The notes beneath the pieces were generated by a model that worked only from the letters and a program-made list of their open reading frames with translations, had not been told where the DNA came from and searched no databases. Below are positions 30,057 to 41,486 of a stretch of DNA of 64,000 bases, piece by piece. The stretch lies in NCBI GenBank assembly GCA_046728175.1, contig JBKPEA010000034.1, positions 12,589 through 76,588 on the forward strand, given 5' to 3'. Within the stretch, counting starts at the first letter, position 1. Each line of letters starts with the position of its first letter. Made by a program: the position numbers and the translations under genes. Origin of the DNA: JAFAHS01 sp046728175 (lineage in GTDB: Bacteria > Desulfobacterota > Binatia > Binatales > Binataceae).

Positions 30057-30964
30057 CGCGCGTGATGCGAGTCGGTTAGTTCGATGAAGGCGCGATAGCG
30101 CTGCTCAATTTCCTCCCAGGTGAGAGTGAGCAGACGATCGAGCGAGAAGCGCTCCACCACGAACGAGGCCAGCACCGTACCATATACCGCGGCGGTCCGG
30201 AGGGTGGATTCCGAGACTCGGCTATCTCGCGCCAGGTAGCCCATGAATGCACCGGCAAAGGTGTCCCCCGCGCCAGTCGGGTCGACGACTTCTTCGAGCG
30301 GGTAGGCGGGCACCGCGAACATTCCGTCGGCGCTGAACTGGATCACGCCATATTCGCCACGCTTGACCAGCGCGGTCTTGGGACCCATCTTCAGGATCGC
30401 CCGGCCCGCTTTGACCAGGTTGTGCTCGCCGGACAGCATGCGCGCTTCCTCATCATTGAGGGTCAGGATGTCGAGGTTGGCGAGAAGCTTGCGGAGCTCC
30501 GGTCCACGCTCCTGGATCCAATGGTTCATCGTGTCGCCAGCCACCAGCTTGGGACTCAGGACCTGCGACAGCACGCGTTCCTGCAGTTCCGGTGCAATAT
30601 TGGCCAGAAACAGGTAGTCACAGCGCCGCTGATCGGGGAGCAAGTCCGGCGCGAAACTCTCGAACACGTTGAGAGCAAGATTCAAGGTGTCACGTTTGTT
30701 CATGTCCTCGTGGTAGCGCCCGTGCCAGCGAAAAGTCTTGCCCGGCCGCTGTTCCAGGGCGCGGACATCGATTCCGCGCTCGACCAGTATCTGGCGCGAC
30801 TCGGGCTTGAAGTCAGAGCCGACGATCCCCACGATGCTGACCGGCGCAAAGAAGCGCGCGGCGATCGAGAAATAAATAGCGGAGCCGCCCAGCGCGTCGT
30901 TCGCGCTGCCGGTGGATGTCTCCACGGTGTCGTAGGCGACCGAACCAACCACCACGATGCTCAT
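30041..30964 (-). CDS. PfkB-family sugar/nucleoside kinase
   Basis: 307 residues. The C-terminal ATP/catalytic signature DPTGAGDTFAGAFMGYLA is complete, with the catalytic aspartate in GAGD. The N-terminal DALGGSAIYFSIAARFFA is the second PfkB signature region. Family members phosphorylate ribose, fructose, adenosine and related substrates. It lies 33 bases after mtnP, which releases methylthioribose-1-phosphate and adenine, so an adenosine- or ribose-linked role is possible but unproven. It overlaps the GT2 gene by 16 bases. Substrate-specific residues cannot be judged by eye. Confidence 0.85.
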   Translation of the reverse strand: MSIVVVGSVAYDTVETSTGSANDALGGSAIYFSIAARFFAPVSIVGIVGSDFKPESRQILVERGIDVRALEQRPGKTFRWHGRYHEDMNKRDTLNLALNVFESFAPDLLPDQRRCDYLFLANIAPELQERVLSQVLSPKLVAGDTMNHWIQERGPELRKLLANLDILTLNDEEARMLSGEHNLVKAGRAILKMGPKTALVKRGEYGVIQFSADGMFAVPAYPLEEVVDPTGAGDTFAGAFMGYLARDSRVSESTLRTAAVYGTVLASFVVERFSLDRLLTLTWEEIEQRYRAFIELTDSHHARWTSQ

Positions 30965-30997
30965 CGAGTACTCCTACTTTTTCATCATGCGAGAAAG

Positions 30998-31864
30998 CTA
31001 TTTCAGGTACTTGCCGATTAAAGGCCGAAGATCCTCGACGAGTCGCGGCGGCATGACGCTTCGGTCGGTGATGATGGTGCCCTCCAGCGCGTTGGAGCAA
31101 CGGCAGGTTCGCTCGCGGCCGGCGATGGTCCGCGTGAGCCTGACCACCGCTTGCTGAGCGGTCTCGACGTTGAGGCGCATGACCCGCAGGATCTCCCCGA
31201 TGTCGACTGCGGCCACGCTCTCATGCCAGCAATCGTAGTCGGTCACCAGCACCAGGACCGCGTAGCAAAGCTCGGCTTCGCGCGCGAGCCGCGCTTCCTG
31301 CATTGCGGTCATGCTGATCACGTCGGCGTTCCAGGCGCGATAGAGATGTGATTCGGCCCGCGAAGAGAATTGCGGACCCTCGATGCAGAGATACGTCCCT
31401 CCCTCATGAACCGTAGCGCCGGCTCCGCGCGCCGCCGCGGCGAGGGCCGAGCACAGCTGCGGACAGACCGGATCGGCGAGCGAAACATGCACGACAATGC
31501 CGTTGCCGAAGAAGGTACCGGGACGTCGCCTGGTGTGATCGATAAACTGATCGGGAACAAGCATCTCGCCCGGTTTGATCCGCTCTCTCAAGCTGCCCGC
31601 GGTACTGACCGATACCAGGTACTGCGCGCCGAGCGCCTTCATTCCGAAGATATTGGCGCGAAAGTTTACCTCGCTGGGCAAGATGCGATGACCCTTGCCG
31701 TGGCGTGAGAGAAATATGACCTCGGCGTTGCCGATGCGGCCGCGCAGGAACGGATCCGAAGGTTTGCCGAAGGGCGTGTCGATTTCGATCTGCTCGATGC
31801 GCTCCAGCGCGGGCATCTGATAAAAGCCGCTTCCTCCGATCACGCCGATTGTGGTTGTGGTCAT
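30998..31864 (-). CDS. mtnP: S-methyl-5'-thioadenosine phosphorylase
   Basis: 288 residues of the trimeric PNP/MTAP family. Phosphate-site motif GGSGFY is near the N-terminus and RHGKGHRILPSEVNFRANI is the family signature. NADVISMTAMQEARLAREAELCYA is the base-binding region broadly conserved in MTAP. It splits methylthioadenosine, a by-product of polyamine and homoserine-lactone synthesis, into adenine and methylthioribose-1-phosphate. It begins 60 bases after rlmN. No other methionine-salvage gene is in the window. Purine phosphorylase activity is an alternative, but the MTA call fits the SMTAM motif. Confidence 0.9.
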   Translation of the reverse strand: MTTTTIGVIGGSGFYQMPALERIEQIEIDTPFGKPSDPFLRGRIGNAEVIFLSRHGKGHRILPSEVNFRANIFGMKALGAQYLVSVSTAGSLRERIKPGEMLVPDQFIDHTRRRPGTFFGNGIVVHVSLADPVCPQLCSALAAAARGAGATVHEGGTYLCIEGPQFSSRAESHLYRAWNADVISMTAMQEARLAREAELCYAVLVLVTDYDCWHESVAAVDIGEILRVMRLNVETAQQAVVRLTRTIAGRERTCRCSNALEGTIITDRSVMPPRLVEDLRPLIGKYLK

Positions 31865-31924
31865 CTACCTTCCGATCTCTGCGGAGTCAGTCGCCGCGCG
31901 CTGTTGAGCCGTTCCTGAGCTTGA

Positions 31925-33016
31925 CTATTGGCTTAAGGTCTCTGGATGAGGCTCTGCGTAGAGCTGTCCGCACGCGGCTGCGATGTCGCGTCCCCTGCTC
32001 TCGCGAATGGTAGCAGTCAAGTTACCTCTATGCAGAATGGCTTGAAAGGCCTCCAGCGCGGAACGCGAGCTTGCCTGGAAGCCGGATCCTGCGAACGGGT
32101 TGAAGCAGATCAGATTCACTTTGGCCCGAACTGGCGCGAGCAATTTGACCAGACGGCTCGCGTCGGCGGGCGAGTCGTTCACTCCGGCGAGCATCACGTA
32201 CTCGAAGGTGACTCGGCTGCGGCGTTTGAGCGGCAGCCGCGAGCAAGCCTCGAGCAGTTGCTCGAGCGGATAGCGTTCGTTGATCGGCGCCAGGCGATTG
32301 CGGATCTCGTCGGTAGTGGCATGCAGCGACACGGCCAGATTGACCGAGGTTTCAGCCAGCAAGCGGGCCATGGTCGGCGACAAACCCACCGTTGAAACTG
32401 TGATTCGCCGCGGCGAGATCGCCATTCCCCAGGGCGCGGTCATGACTTTCAGGGCCTGCGACAGGCGTGGATAGTTCGCCAACGGCTCCCCCATGCCCAT
32501 GAAAACATAGTTGGTGAGGATCTCGTCGACCCCGAGTTCCCGGCGAGCGGCAACAATCTGACTGATGATCTCGCCGGTGCCGAGGTTTCGATGCAGCCCC
32601 ATGCGCGCGGTTGCGCAGAACGCACAGCGCATGGCGCAACCGACTTGGGAAGACATGCAGAGGGTAATGCGCTTGCCCGCCGGAATAACGACGGTTTCGA
32701 TTCCCTCGCCGTCGGCGAGGCGCACGAGGAGCTTGCGGGTGCCATCGCTGGAGCGGCGCACCGTCGCGACCAGAGGTGGTGCGAGTCTAAAGCGATGATT
32801 CATGAAAGCTCGCAGCCCTGCCGGCAAATCGTGCATCGCTTCGATGGAGTCCACGTTGCGCCGATATAGCCAGTGCGCGATCTGACGGGCGCGATACGCG
32901 CGCTCGCCCGCAGCGACCACGGTTTCCTCCAGCTCGTCGAGCGAGAGATCACGCAGGTCGCGCATCGCGCCGGATGCGGTGTCCTCTTCGCGAGCGGCTG
33001 ACACTACTTCGGTCAC
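31925..33016 (-). CDS. rlmN: Dual-specificity 23S rRNA/tRNA adenine-C2 methyltransferase RlmN
   Basis: 363 residues from GTG 33016; an in-frame ATG 17 codons inside is an alternative start. It is a radical-SAM enzyme with the Cys-x3-Cys-x2-Cys cluster in GCAMRCAFCATARMG. The second essential cysteine is present near residue 349 (AAACGQLYAE), and the RlmN-type LAVSLHATTDEIRNRLAPINERY is intact. It methylates A2503 of 23S rRNA and A37 of some tRNAs. It lies between ndk (143 bases upstream) and mtnP, an order often seen in deltaproteobacteria, which is weak taxonomic support. Confidence 0.95.
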   Translation of the reverse strand: MTEVVSAAREEDTASGAMRDLRDLSLDELEETVVAAGERAYRARQIAHWLYRRNVDSIEAMHDLPAGLRAFMNHRFRLAPPLVATVRRSSDGTRKLLVRLADGEGIETVVIPAGKRITLCMSSQVGCAMRCAFCATARMGLHRNLGTGEIISQIVAARRELGVDEILTNYVFMGMGEPLANYPRLSQALKVMTAPWGMAISPRRITVSTVGLSPTMARLLAETSVNLAVSLHATTDEIRNRLAPINERYPLEQLLEACSRLPLKRRSRVTFEYVMLAGVNDSPADASRLVKLLAPVRAKVNLICFNPFAGSGFQASSRSALEAFQAILHRGNLTATIRESRGRDIAAACGQLYAEPHPETLSQ

Positions 33017-33159
33017 GTGCGGGATTTTATCGAAAAACCCCGGATCAAGCAGGCTGGGTGAAATCCGAGGCCACGCTTCGGGTTGTCAACGCTAGAGAGG
33101 GCAATTCTTGCGATGCGCGTACTCGAGCCCGCCTCGGGTTTCCCACCCGACCAAATCAT

Positions 33160-33576
33160 TCAGGTCAGGAGTTCGATGGCGCTGAAGAAGAAGGCTATCT
33201 CGCGCGCGGCGGTTTCAGGAGCGTCAGAGCCGTGTACCGCGTTTTTTTCGACGTCTACTCCCAGGTCTTTGCGGATGGTGCCGGGTGCGGCTTTGGCCGG
33301 GTCGGTGGCGCCCATCAGTGCTCGCCACCGGGTAACGGCTTGCTCGCCGGACAACACGGCGATGATGACTGGACCCGAGGTCATGTAGTCGCATAGCGAT
33401 TGGTAGAACGGTCGTTCCTTGTGAACCTCATAGAACCGTTCCGCCTGCGCGCGAGCCAGGCGGAGCTTCTTTAACGCGCTGATCGCGAGTCCCTGCGCTT
33501 CGATGCGTTTGAGAATTTCGCCGGCGAGGCCGCGTTGGACGGCATCGGGCTTTACGATCGCTAGGGTTCGTTCCAT
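33160..33576 (-). CDS. ndk: Nucleoside diphosphate kinase
   Basis: 138 residues, typical of Ndk. It starts MERTLAIVKPDAVQRG and has the catalytic histidine H115 in NAVHGSDAPETA. It transfers the gamma-phosphate of ATP to NDPs through a phosphohistidine. It follows sucD by 109 bases; succinyl-CoA synthetase and Ndk are functionally linked through GTP/ATP exchange. The sequence appears complete. Confidence 0.97.
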   Translation of the reverse strand: MERTLAIVKPDAVQRGLAGEILKRIEAQGLAISALKKLRLARAQAERFYEVHKERPFYQSLCDYMTSGPVIIAVLSGEQAVTRWRALMGATDPAKAAPGTIRKDLGVDVEKNAVHGSDAPETAAREIAFFFSAIELLT

Positions 33577-33671
33577 TCAATTCGCCCCCGTTAAATCTAG
33601 CAGGATTTCATTCGCACGGCGGATTGACGGCGCTCAGCCCCGTCAGCCCGCACCGGTGCACCAGATATAAG

Positions 33672-33686
33672 GTCAGCCAGGCTGAC
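33672..33686. repeat. Perfect 7-bp inverted repeat after sucD
   Basis: GTCAGCC, one central A, and GGCTGAC form a perfect palindrome whose end overlaps the sucD stop codon. No T-run follows on either strand, so it is not a standard terminator. It could cap the sucCD transcript or be a protein site; its function is unknown. Confidence 0.55.
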
Positions 33687-34573
33687 TACTGGTGGGCCGT
33701 CTTTCCTTCGAACACCTGCTTCATGGTTATTCCGAGTTCGGCGGGGCTCATCGCGACTGAGATTCCGGCGGCCCGGAGCGCGGCGATTTTGTCGGCGGCG
33801 GTTCCACTTCCCCCCGAGATGATCGCACCGGCATGCCCCATGCGGCGACCTTTGGGGGCAGTTTGCCCGGCGATGAATGCGACTACCGGCTTCTTAAAGT
33901 TTTGCTTTATATATTGCGCCGCCTCCTCTTCCGCGGTTCCACCGATTTCGCCGATCATGATAACCGCGCGGGTCTGGGGATCCTCGTTGAACAGTTTCAG
34001 CGAATCTATGTGGCTGGTTCCGACGATCGGATCGCCACCAATTCCGATGCAGGTCGATTGACCCAGGCCCAATTGAGTCAACTGGTAAACCGCCTCGTAG
34101 GTGAGGGTTCCGGAGCGTGAGACGACGCCGATGTCACCGGGCTTGTGGATGTAACCCGGCATGATGCCGATTTTGCATTCGCCCGGGGTGATGATTCCCG
34201 GGCAGTTGGGGCCAATCAGCCGTGAGTGGGTGCCAGCCAGATACGCCTTGGCCTTGACCATGTCGAGGACCGGCACGCCCTCGGTAATGCAGATGATGAG
34301 CTCAATGCCAGCCGCCGCCGCCTCCACGATCGCATCGGCGGCGAACGGTGGAGGAACATAAATCACCGTCGCGTTGGCGCCGGTCGCCTTGCGCGCCTGC
34401 TCGACCGTGTCGAAGATCGGAATGCCCTCAAAATCGGTACCACCCTTTCCGGGAACCACGCCGCCGACCATCTGGGTGCCGTATTCCCTACACGCCCGGG
34501 TGTGAAGCTGGCCGGTCGCTCCGGTCATGCCCTGGGTCAGGACGCGAGTGTTTTTGTTGACGAGAATGCTCAT
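33686..34573 (-). CDS. sucD: Succinyl-CoA synthetase alpha subunit
   Basis: 295 residues. The CoA-binding N-terminal domain begins MSILVNKNTRVLTQGMTGATG, and the phosphorylated histidine is H247 in GRRMGHAGAIISGG. With SucC it makes ATP or GTP from succinyl-CoA in the TCA cycle. It begins eight bases after sucC. ADP versus GDP preference resides in the beta subunit. Length and motifs are normal. Confidence 0.97.
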   Translation of the reverse strand: MSILVNKNTRVLTQGMTGATGQLHTRACREYGTQMVGGVVPGKGGTDFEGIPIFDTVEQARKATGANATVIYVPPPFAADAIVEAAAAGIELIICITEGVPVLDMVKAKAYLAGTHSRLIGPNCPGIITPGECKIGIMPGYIHKPGDIGVVSRSGTLTYEAVYQLTQLGLGQSTCIGIGGDPIVGTSHIDSLKLFNEDPQTRAVIMIGEIGGTAEEEAAQYIKQNFKKPVVAFIAGQTAPKGRRMGHAGAIISGGSGTAADKIAALRAAGISVAMSPAELGITMKQVFEGKTAHQ

Positions 34574-34581
34574 TACGCTTC

Positions 34582-35745
34582 CTAGGCTTTGATCGCTTGT
34601 GTGATACGTCGCGCAGCATCGGCCATGTCGGAGGCCGGGATCACCTTGATGCCCGACTCAGCAAGAATCTTCTTGCCTTGCTCGACGTTGGTGCCTTCCA
34701 TCCTGACCACCAGTGGGACCTTCAGGTTTACCTGCCGGGCGGCTTCCACAACCCCCTGCGCCAGCACGTCGCAGCGCATGATTCCCCCAAAGATGTTGAT
34801 CAGGACACCTTTAACCCGATCGTCCGACAGCAGAATGCGAAACGCAGCGGCAACCTTCTCGGTGTTGGCGCCCCCGCCCACGTCGAGGAAGTTGGCGGGT
34901 TCGGCACCGTAGACCTTGACGATATCCATGGTGGCCATCGCGAGGCCTGCGCCGTTCACCATGCATCCGATATTGCCGTCCAGGTGCACGTAGCTCAGAT
35001 CGTACTTTGCGGCCTCGGTCTCGGCGGGGTCTTCCTCGTTCGGATCGCGCAGCTCGCGGATATCGGGATGGCGGAACAGCCCGTTGTCGTCAAAGGACAT
35101 CTTCGCGTCGAGGCACAGCACCCTACCGTCCTTGGTCACCACCAGGGGGTTGATCTCAACGAGTGAGGCGTCGGTTTCGAGGAACGCTTTGTAAATCGAC
35201 CCGAGCAGCGTTGCAAACTGATTGACCTGCTTGTCCTTGAGGCCCAGCGCGAAGGCGATCTTCCTGCCCAGGAAAGGCGACACGCCCAGGAGAGGATCGA
35301 GTGGTTCGGTGATAATTTTTTCGGGAGTCTTGGCGGCGACTTCTTCGATGTCCATGCCGCCTTCGGTGCTGGCGATCACGGAGACCATGCCGGCGTTCCG
35401 ATCCACCAGCATCCCAAGATAAAGCTCGCGCGCGACCTCGCTCGCTTCTTCGACATAGACGCGCCGCACCACCCTCCCCTGCGGTCCGGTCTGGTGGGTC
35501 ACCAGGGTCTTGCCGAGAAGCTTGGCCGCGAAGTCTTCGGCTTCCTCGGCAGAAGAAAGCAATTTCACGCCACCGGCCTTCCCGCGTCCGCCCGCGTGAA
35601 TCTGGGCCTTGACGACCGCCCGCGGCCGGCCCAGTGCCTTGAAAGCGGCGGCGGCTTCGTCGGGAGTCGAGGCGGGTTGTCCCTTCGGTACCGGCGCGCC
35701 GAAGCGTCCGAGGATTTGCTTGGCCTGAAACTCGTGGATGTTCAT
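34582..35745 (-). CDS. sucC: Succinyl-CoA synthetase beta subunit
   Basis: 387 residues. An ATP-grasp fold starts MNIHEFQAKQILGRFGAPVP, with QIHAGGRGKAGGV and the metal-site segment LVEINPLVV. The C-terminal ligase domain contains NIFGGIMRCD and the LVVRMEGTN loop. It binds nucleotide and succinate and pairs with SucD. It begins 18 bases after mdh, giving the order mdh-sucC-sucD. All expected motifs are present. Confidence 0.97.
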   Translation of the reverse strand: MNIHEFQAKQILGRFGAPVPKGQPASTPDEAAAAFKALGRPRAVVKAQIHAGGRGKAGGVKLLSSAEEAEDFAAKLLGKTLVTHQTGPQGRVVRRVYVEEASEVARELYLGMLVDRNAGMVSVIASTEGGMDIEEVAAKTPEKIITEPLDPLLGVSPFLGRKIAFALGLKDKQVNQFATLLGSIYKAFLETDASLVEINPLVVTKDGRVLCLDAKMSFDDNGLFRHPDIRELRDPNEEDPAETEAAKYDLSYVHLDGNIGCMVNGAGLAMATMDIVKVYGAEPANFLDVGGGANTEKVAAAFRILLSDDRVKGVLINIFGGIMRCDVLAQGVVEAARQVNLKVPLVVRMEGTNVEQGKKILAESGIKVIPASDMADAARRITQAIKA

Positions 35746-35763
35746 CTTTAATTAATTTCCGGG

Positions 35764-36708
35764 TTAGTTACCCTGCGCGATAACCTTGTCCATCGCACCG
35801 ACAAGTTCCTGCACGTGCGCGACGGAACCGTCGAATGCCTTCTTTTCCTCGGGGGTGAGCTGAATCTCGACTACCCGCTCAACCCCTCCGGCACCGATCA
35901 CCACCGGAACTCCGGCGAACAGCCCTTTGACACCGTACTCGCCCTCCAGATACGCGGCACACGGCATCAGTTGTTTCTTGTCGAGCATGTATGCCTCGAC
36001 CATCTTGAAGACCGCGGTCCCCGCCGCATAGTAGGACGAGGTTTTCATCAGGTTCACGATTTCGCCGCCGCCGTTGCGCGTGCGGATTTCGATCTCATCC
36101 AGGCGCTTGGCCGGGATGAGGCGTTCGACCGGTATGCCGCCGATGGTAGTGTAGCTGCGGACGGGCACCATATCATCGCCGTGTCCGCCCAGCACCATCG
36201 CGTTGATGCTCTCGACCGACACCTTGAGTTCCATACCCAGAAAAGTGCGATAACGCGCGGAGTCGAGCACGCCGGCTTGGCCGACGATCTGATGCTTGGC
36301 GAATCCGGTTATGCGCTTTAGCTGGGTAACCATCGCATCAAGAGGATTTGTCACCGCTATCACGAACGCGTTGGGAGCATGCTGTTTGATTGCCGCGCCG
36401 ACGTCGCTCATGACCTTGGCGTTGATCTTGAGAAGATCGTCGCGGCTCATCCCGGGCTTGCGCGGCGACCCCGACGTGACGACGCAGCAATCGGCGCCTT
36501 CGATATCCTTGATGTTGGCACTGCCGACTACGTCGGCATCGATGCCCAGCACCGGCGCGCTCTCGGCCATATCGAGCGCCTTGCCTTGGGGCAGGCCTTC
36601 GATGATGTCATACAGGACTATGTCGCCGAGTTCGCGCAGGAAACACAGGTGCGCACAGGTGGCGCCCACGTTGCCGGCGCCGATGAAGGCAATTTTTCTG
36701 CGAGCCAT
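35764..36708 (-). CDS. mdh: Malate dehydrogenase (LDH-like type)
   Basis: 314 residues of the LDH-like malate dehydrogenase group. NAD-binding motif FIGAGNVGATCAH is followed by the acidic VLYDI that favours NAD over NADP. Catalytic parts are VTNPLDAMV and the active-site histidine in VLGGHGDDMVP. The substrate-specificity region has an arginine in the SGSPRKPGMSRDDLL loop. AGGAG lies eight bases before the ATG. It follows sdhB by 237 bases and leads sucCD, so malate, succinate and succinyl-CoA steps are encoded together. Confidence 0.96.
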   Translation of the reverse strand: MARRKIAFIGAGNVGATCAHLCFLRELGDIVLYDIIEGLPQGKALDMAESAPVLGIDADVVGSANIKDIEGADCCVVTSGSPRKPGMSRDDLLKINAKVMSDVGAAIKQHAPNAFVIAVTNPLDAMVTQLKRITGFAKHQIVGQAGVLDSARYRTFLGMELKVSVESINAMVLGGHGDDMVPVRSYTTIGGIPVERLIPAKRLDEIEIRTRNGGGEIVNLMKTSSYYAAGTAVFKMVEAYMLDKKQLMPCAAYLEGEYGVKGLFAGVPVVIGAGGVERVVEIQLTPEEKKAFDGSVAHVQELVGAMDKVIAQGN

Positions 36709-36945
36709 GAATGGTCTCCTGAATGGACTTCCTAAAAGTCAGTCTTACACTAGCGGATCAGTCGATGAAGCAATCTTAAGCACTTGGGAAACCGGATCAT
36801 CTGTTTCCGAACCTGATCGTGAAACCCCAACTCTCAACTAACAGGTCCACGATCTCGCCGCTAATGAGCGTTCTAGCGCCTGCTGTTGAGGTTCAACCCG
36901 TAACTGCGTCTACGCGTCTACGTATACGCTCGCGATCCAAGGATC

Positions 36946-37737
36946 CTAGAGGGTGCCGGAAGATTCCCCGGACGCGAGGATCAGCGGCTCACGGCGGCGA
37001 CGCCAGGTGGCGCGAATCAAGTCGCGGTTCATGTCGCCGATGAACTCCAGGGGTATCTCCTTGGGGCAGACGGCTTCGCATTCGCCATGGTTGGTGCAGC
37101 TGCCGAACCCCTCGCGCGACATGGTTGCGACCATGCTCAGGCTGCGTTGATCGCGTTGCGGCTGACCCTGGGGCAGTTGGTTGAGGTGGGTCAGTTTGGC
37201 CGCGGTGAAAAGCATGGCCGCGGCGTTGGGGCACGCGGCGACGCAGGCGCCGCAGCCAATGCACGCGGCGGCATCGAATGATGTCTCGGCCGCTTCCTTG
37301 GGAACCAGGATCGCGTTGGCATCGGGAGCGCTTCCGGTAGGCGCGCTGATGAAGCCGCCGGCCTGGACGATGCGGTCAAAGGCCGAGCGGTCGACCACCA
37401 GATCCCTAATCACCGGGAACGCTGCGGCGCGCCAGGGTTCCAGGGTCAGACGGTCACCGTCTTTGAAAAATCGCATCGAGAGCTGGCACACCGTCGTGCC
37501 ACGCTGGCCGCCATGCGCGACCCCATTGATCAAAAATCCGCACGAGCCGCAGATACCCTCGCGGCAATCGTGTTCGAATGCCACCGGGGGCTCGCCGCGC
37601 GCGATCAGGTCCTCGTTGAGCGCATCAAGCATCTCTAGGAACGAAAGGTCGGGAGCGAGATCTTTTACCTGATAGTCCTTGAACTCGCCGGGGGCGGTGG
37701 ACTTGAGCTGCCGCCAGATTCTGAGATGCAGGTTCAT
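36946..37737 (-). CDS. sdhB: Succinate dehydrogenase iron-sulfur subunit
   Basis: 263 residues from ATG 37737, two bases after sdhA. The [2Fe-2S] cysteines lie in CREGICGSCGFLING plus a later cysteine in TVCQLSM. The [4Fe-4S]/[3Fe-4S] domain has CIGCGACVAACPN and CTNHGECEAVCPKEIP. Spacing and length fit the B-type family found with a single large cytochrome b subunit. It carries electrons from FAD in SdhA to the membrane subunit. Confidence 0.95.
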   Translation of the reverse strand: MNLHLRIWRQLKSTAPGEFKDYQVKDLAPDLSFLEMLDALNEDLIARGEPPVAFEHDCREGICGSCGFLINGVAHGGQRGTTVCQLSMRFFKDGDRLTLEPWRAAAFPVIRDLVVDRSAFDRIVQAGGFISAPTGSAPDANAILVPKEAAETSFDAAACIGCGACVAACPNAAAMLFTAAKLTHLNQLPQGQPQRDQRSLSMVATMSREGFGSCTNHGECEAVCPKEIPLEFIGDMNRDLIRATWRRRREPLILASGESSGTL

Positions 37738-37739
37738 GA

Positions 37740-39661
<1,922 letters not shown>

Positions 39662-39662
<1 letters not shown>

Positions 39663-40405
39663 CAGCGCACCAACCCGGTCATCACGCTGAGCGGTACCGA
39701 GACGAAGCCGGCGAAGATCACAATTGCGATGATCCGCGAAACGGCGCGCAGCATCGCAACGTTGCGCGGAGTGCTCCAACCGAAGGTCTGCAGGAAACTC
39801 CAGATGCCGTGGTCAAGGTGGAGGCACAGCGCCGCCATCGCGATGATGTAAAACACGGCCACCGGCCATACGGAAAATCCGGCGACCACATTCTGGTAGA
39901 CGTGAAGGTCCCGGTACTGCCCGGGCGCGAACCCAACGGCGCCCACGGTGAAGTGAAGGATATGAAAGACAATGAACACCGCGAGCAGCAACCCGCCCCA
40001 GCGCATGGTCTTTGCGGCCCACGTAGTCTCGACATTTTTCCGATACTCGTACGCGACGGGACGCGCGTTCCGGCTGAGCCGGGTCAACTGCACCGCGGCG
40101 ATGATGTGAAAGGTCACCGCGGTGAGCAGCACGATGCGCACCACCCAGAGGGCATCGCCGTAGCCGAGCTCGGGCTGGCCCACGGTGCGCAAGGCCCGGG
40201 AGTAGGCGTTGATCTCATCGGGGCCGGCGAAAATCTTGAGGTTGCCGAGCATGTGGGCCAGCACAAATGCGACCATGATCGCGCCGGTCACCGCCATTAC
40301 GACCTTTTTGCCGATCGCGGTCGCCCAAAAGGTTGCGAGCGGATGGGTCGCAAGCATCACGCGCTGTTCGGTGACCCGTACAGTTGGTGCACTCGATGCT
40401 GCCAT
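39662..40405 (-). CDS. sdhC: Succinate dehydrogenase cytochrome b subunit (single-subunit, di-haem type)
   Basis: 247 residues with about five membrane helices, the pattern of the cytochrome b558 family that replaces separate SdhC and SdhD subunits. Histidines inside or near helices, for example in VLAHMLGNLKIF, AVTFHIIAAVQL, IVFHILHFTVG and LCLHLDHGIWS, are likely ligands for two haems. It anchors SdhAB and reduces quinone. No sdhD is present, which fits this type. It is the first gene of sdhCAB, and a good promoter candidate lies upstream. Confidence 0.92.
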
Positions 40406-40482
40406 CTAAGAGATCCTGCCTCCTTGCGTCTGCCAGCCGGGGCGCGACGAGCTCGCGTTTCGCGCTAGTCAAAGAAGTGTAG

Positions 40483-40513
40483 CTTATATTCGTAATATCT
40501 GCAAATGAGTCAA
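40483..40513 (-). promoter_or_regulatory. Putative promoter of sdhCAB
   Basis: Minus-strand TTGACT (40513-40508) precedes TATAAG (40488-40483) by 19 bases; AATATA two bases closer gives a 17-base spacer. The interval is AT-rich compared with its surroundings. It lies about 80 bases upstream of the sdhC ATG. Confidence 0.5.
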
Positions 40514-40626
40514 ACTTAAGTAGTAGGCTTCTCCGTTCTGGCTCCTCCGAGCAAGCGTCGGCTGATGTGCAACCCTGTGCGAGCACGTGAAGCACGCCAC
40601 GCGCAAAGGTGACAGAATCCTGCGCC

Positions 40627-41181
40627 ATGACCCAAACGCCAGTGCTCGGCACGGCTCGGCTGAGCGGCCGTCCGATTACAGACAACGACTTCGGACGAAT
40701 CAGAAGCATCCACTCCGACGCGCGCGCGGCTGCCACTCTGGCGGCCGATGGGCGGCCTTTCTCGAAGGCGCATACCCGCCAGGCGCTCCACTCCTGGAAG
40801 AAGCACTGGGATGATCACGGCTTTGGCGTCTGGCTGTTTCACAAGATAGACGGCGAGTTCGTCGGGTACGCGGGCGCCATGCACACCAGCATTGATGGGA
40901 TGCCCGAGATTGAAGTGCTGTACGCACTCCGCTCGGAGTTTTGGGGGAACGACTTCGCGACGGAGATGGCCAGGGCCGTGGTCGAGTTTGCATTTGAGCG
41001 ACTTCGCGTCACGGAGCTGGTTGCATACACGTTACCGACCAATGTCGCATCGCAACGGGTGATGGAGAAGTGTGGATTTGAGTACGAAAAAGACACCGTT
41101 CATGCAGGCTTGCGGCACGTTCTGTATCGGCTCTACGAGCAGCGCTTTCGGAAAACCAGTGGCAGTACTCGGCGGCCCTGA
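40627..41181 (+). CDS. GNAT-family N-acetyltransferase
   Basis: 184 residues from ATG 40627 (MTQTPVLGTARLSGRPI). The fold begins with a TARLSGRPITDNDFGRIRS strand-helix unit typical of RimJ/RimL-like acetyltransferases. The acetyl-CoA region is EVLYALRSEFWGNDFATEM, followed by VAYTLPTNVASQRVMEKCGFEYE, both diagnostic. Members acetylate ribosomal-protein N-termini, antibiotics or small amines. It is divergent from sdhC and isolated, so the substrate is unknown. Confidence 0.85.
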   Translation: MTQTPVLGTARLSGRPITDNDFGRIRSIHSDARAAATLAADGRPFSKAHTRQALHSWKKHWDDHGFGVWLFHKIDGEFVGYAGAMHTSIDGMPEIEVLYALRSEFWGNDFATEMARAVVEFAFERLRVTELVAYTLPTNVASQRVMEKCGFEYEKDTVHAGLRHVLYRLYEQRFRKTSGSTRRP

Positions 41182-41486
41182 TCGGTGCCGACGCGAACCC
41201 AACCAACAATTGAGCGCCCGCTACCGCATCTCACCCACGCGTTGCGAATCGCTAATGGAGATTGTTTGATAAAGCGATTACGGACTGGTCGACGGATGCG
41301 CACCACCGCGAAACCGCGCTGACGCACTGCACCCCTTTGCTGCGCACCTGCCAGCGTGACTGCGCCATCGCACTGCGAGCTCCTTCCATCCTAAACCAAC
41401 AATCATTCCGCCTTAGGCATCGGCGAACTGCACCGTCTGGAACCGCCGACTGACAGTTAACCCTGAGTTAAATTGAGTGATTCGAA
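41182..41486. other. 305-base gap between convergent genes
   Basis: This gap lies between the acetyltransferase (+) and the beta-barrel gene (-), which converge on it. No hairpin with a clear T-run, no RNA gene and no repeat was found. A short GTTAACCCTGAGTTAA-like imperfect palindrome lies near 41456-41471. Confidence 0.35.
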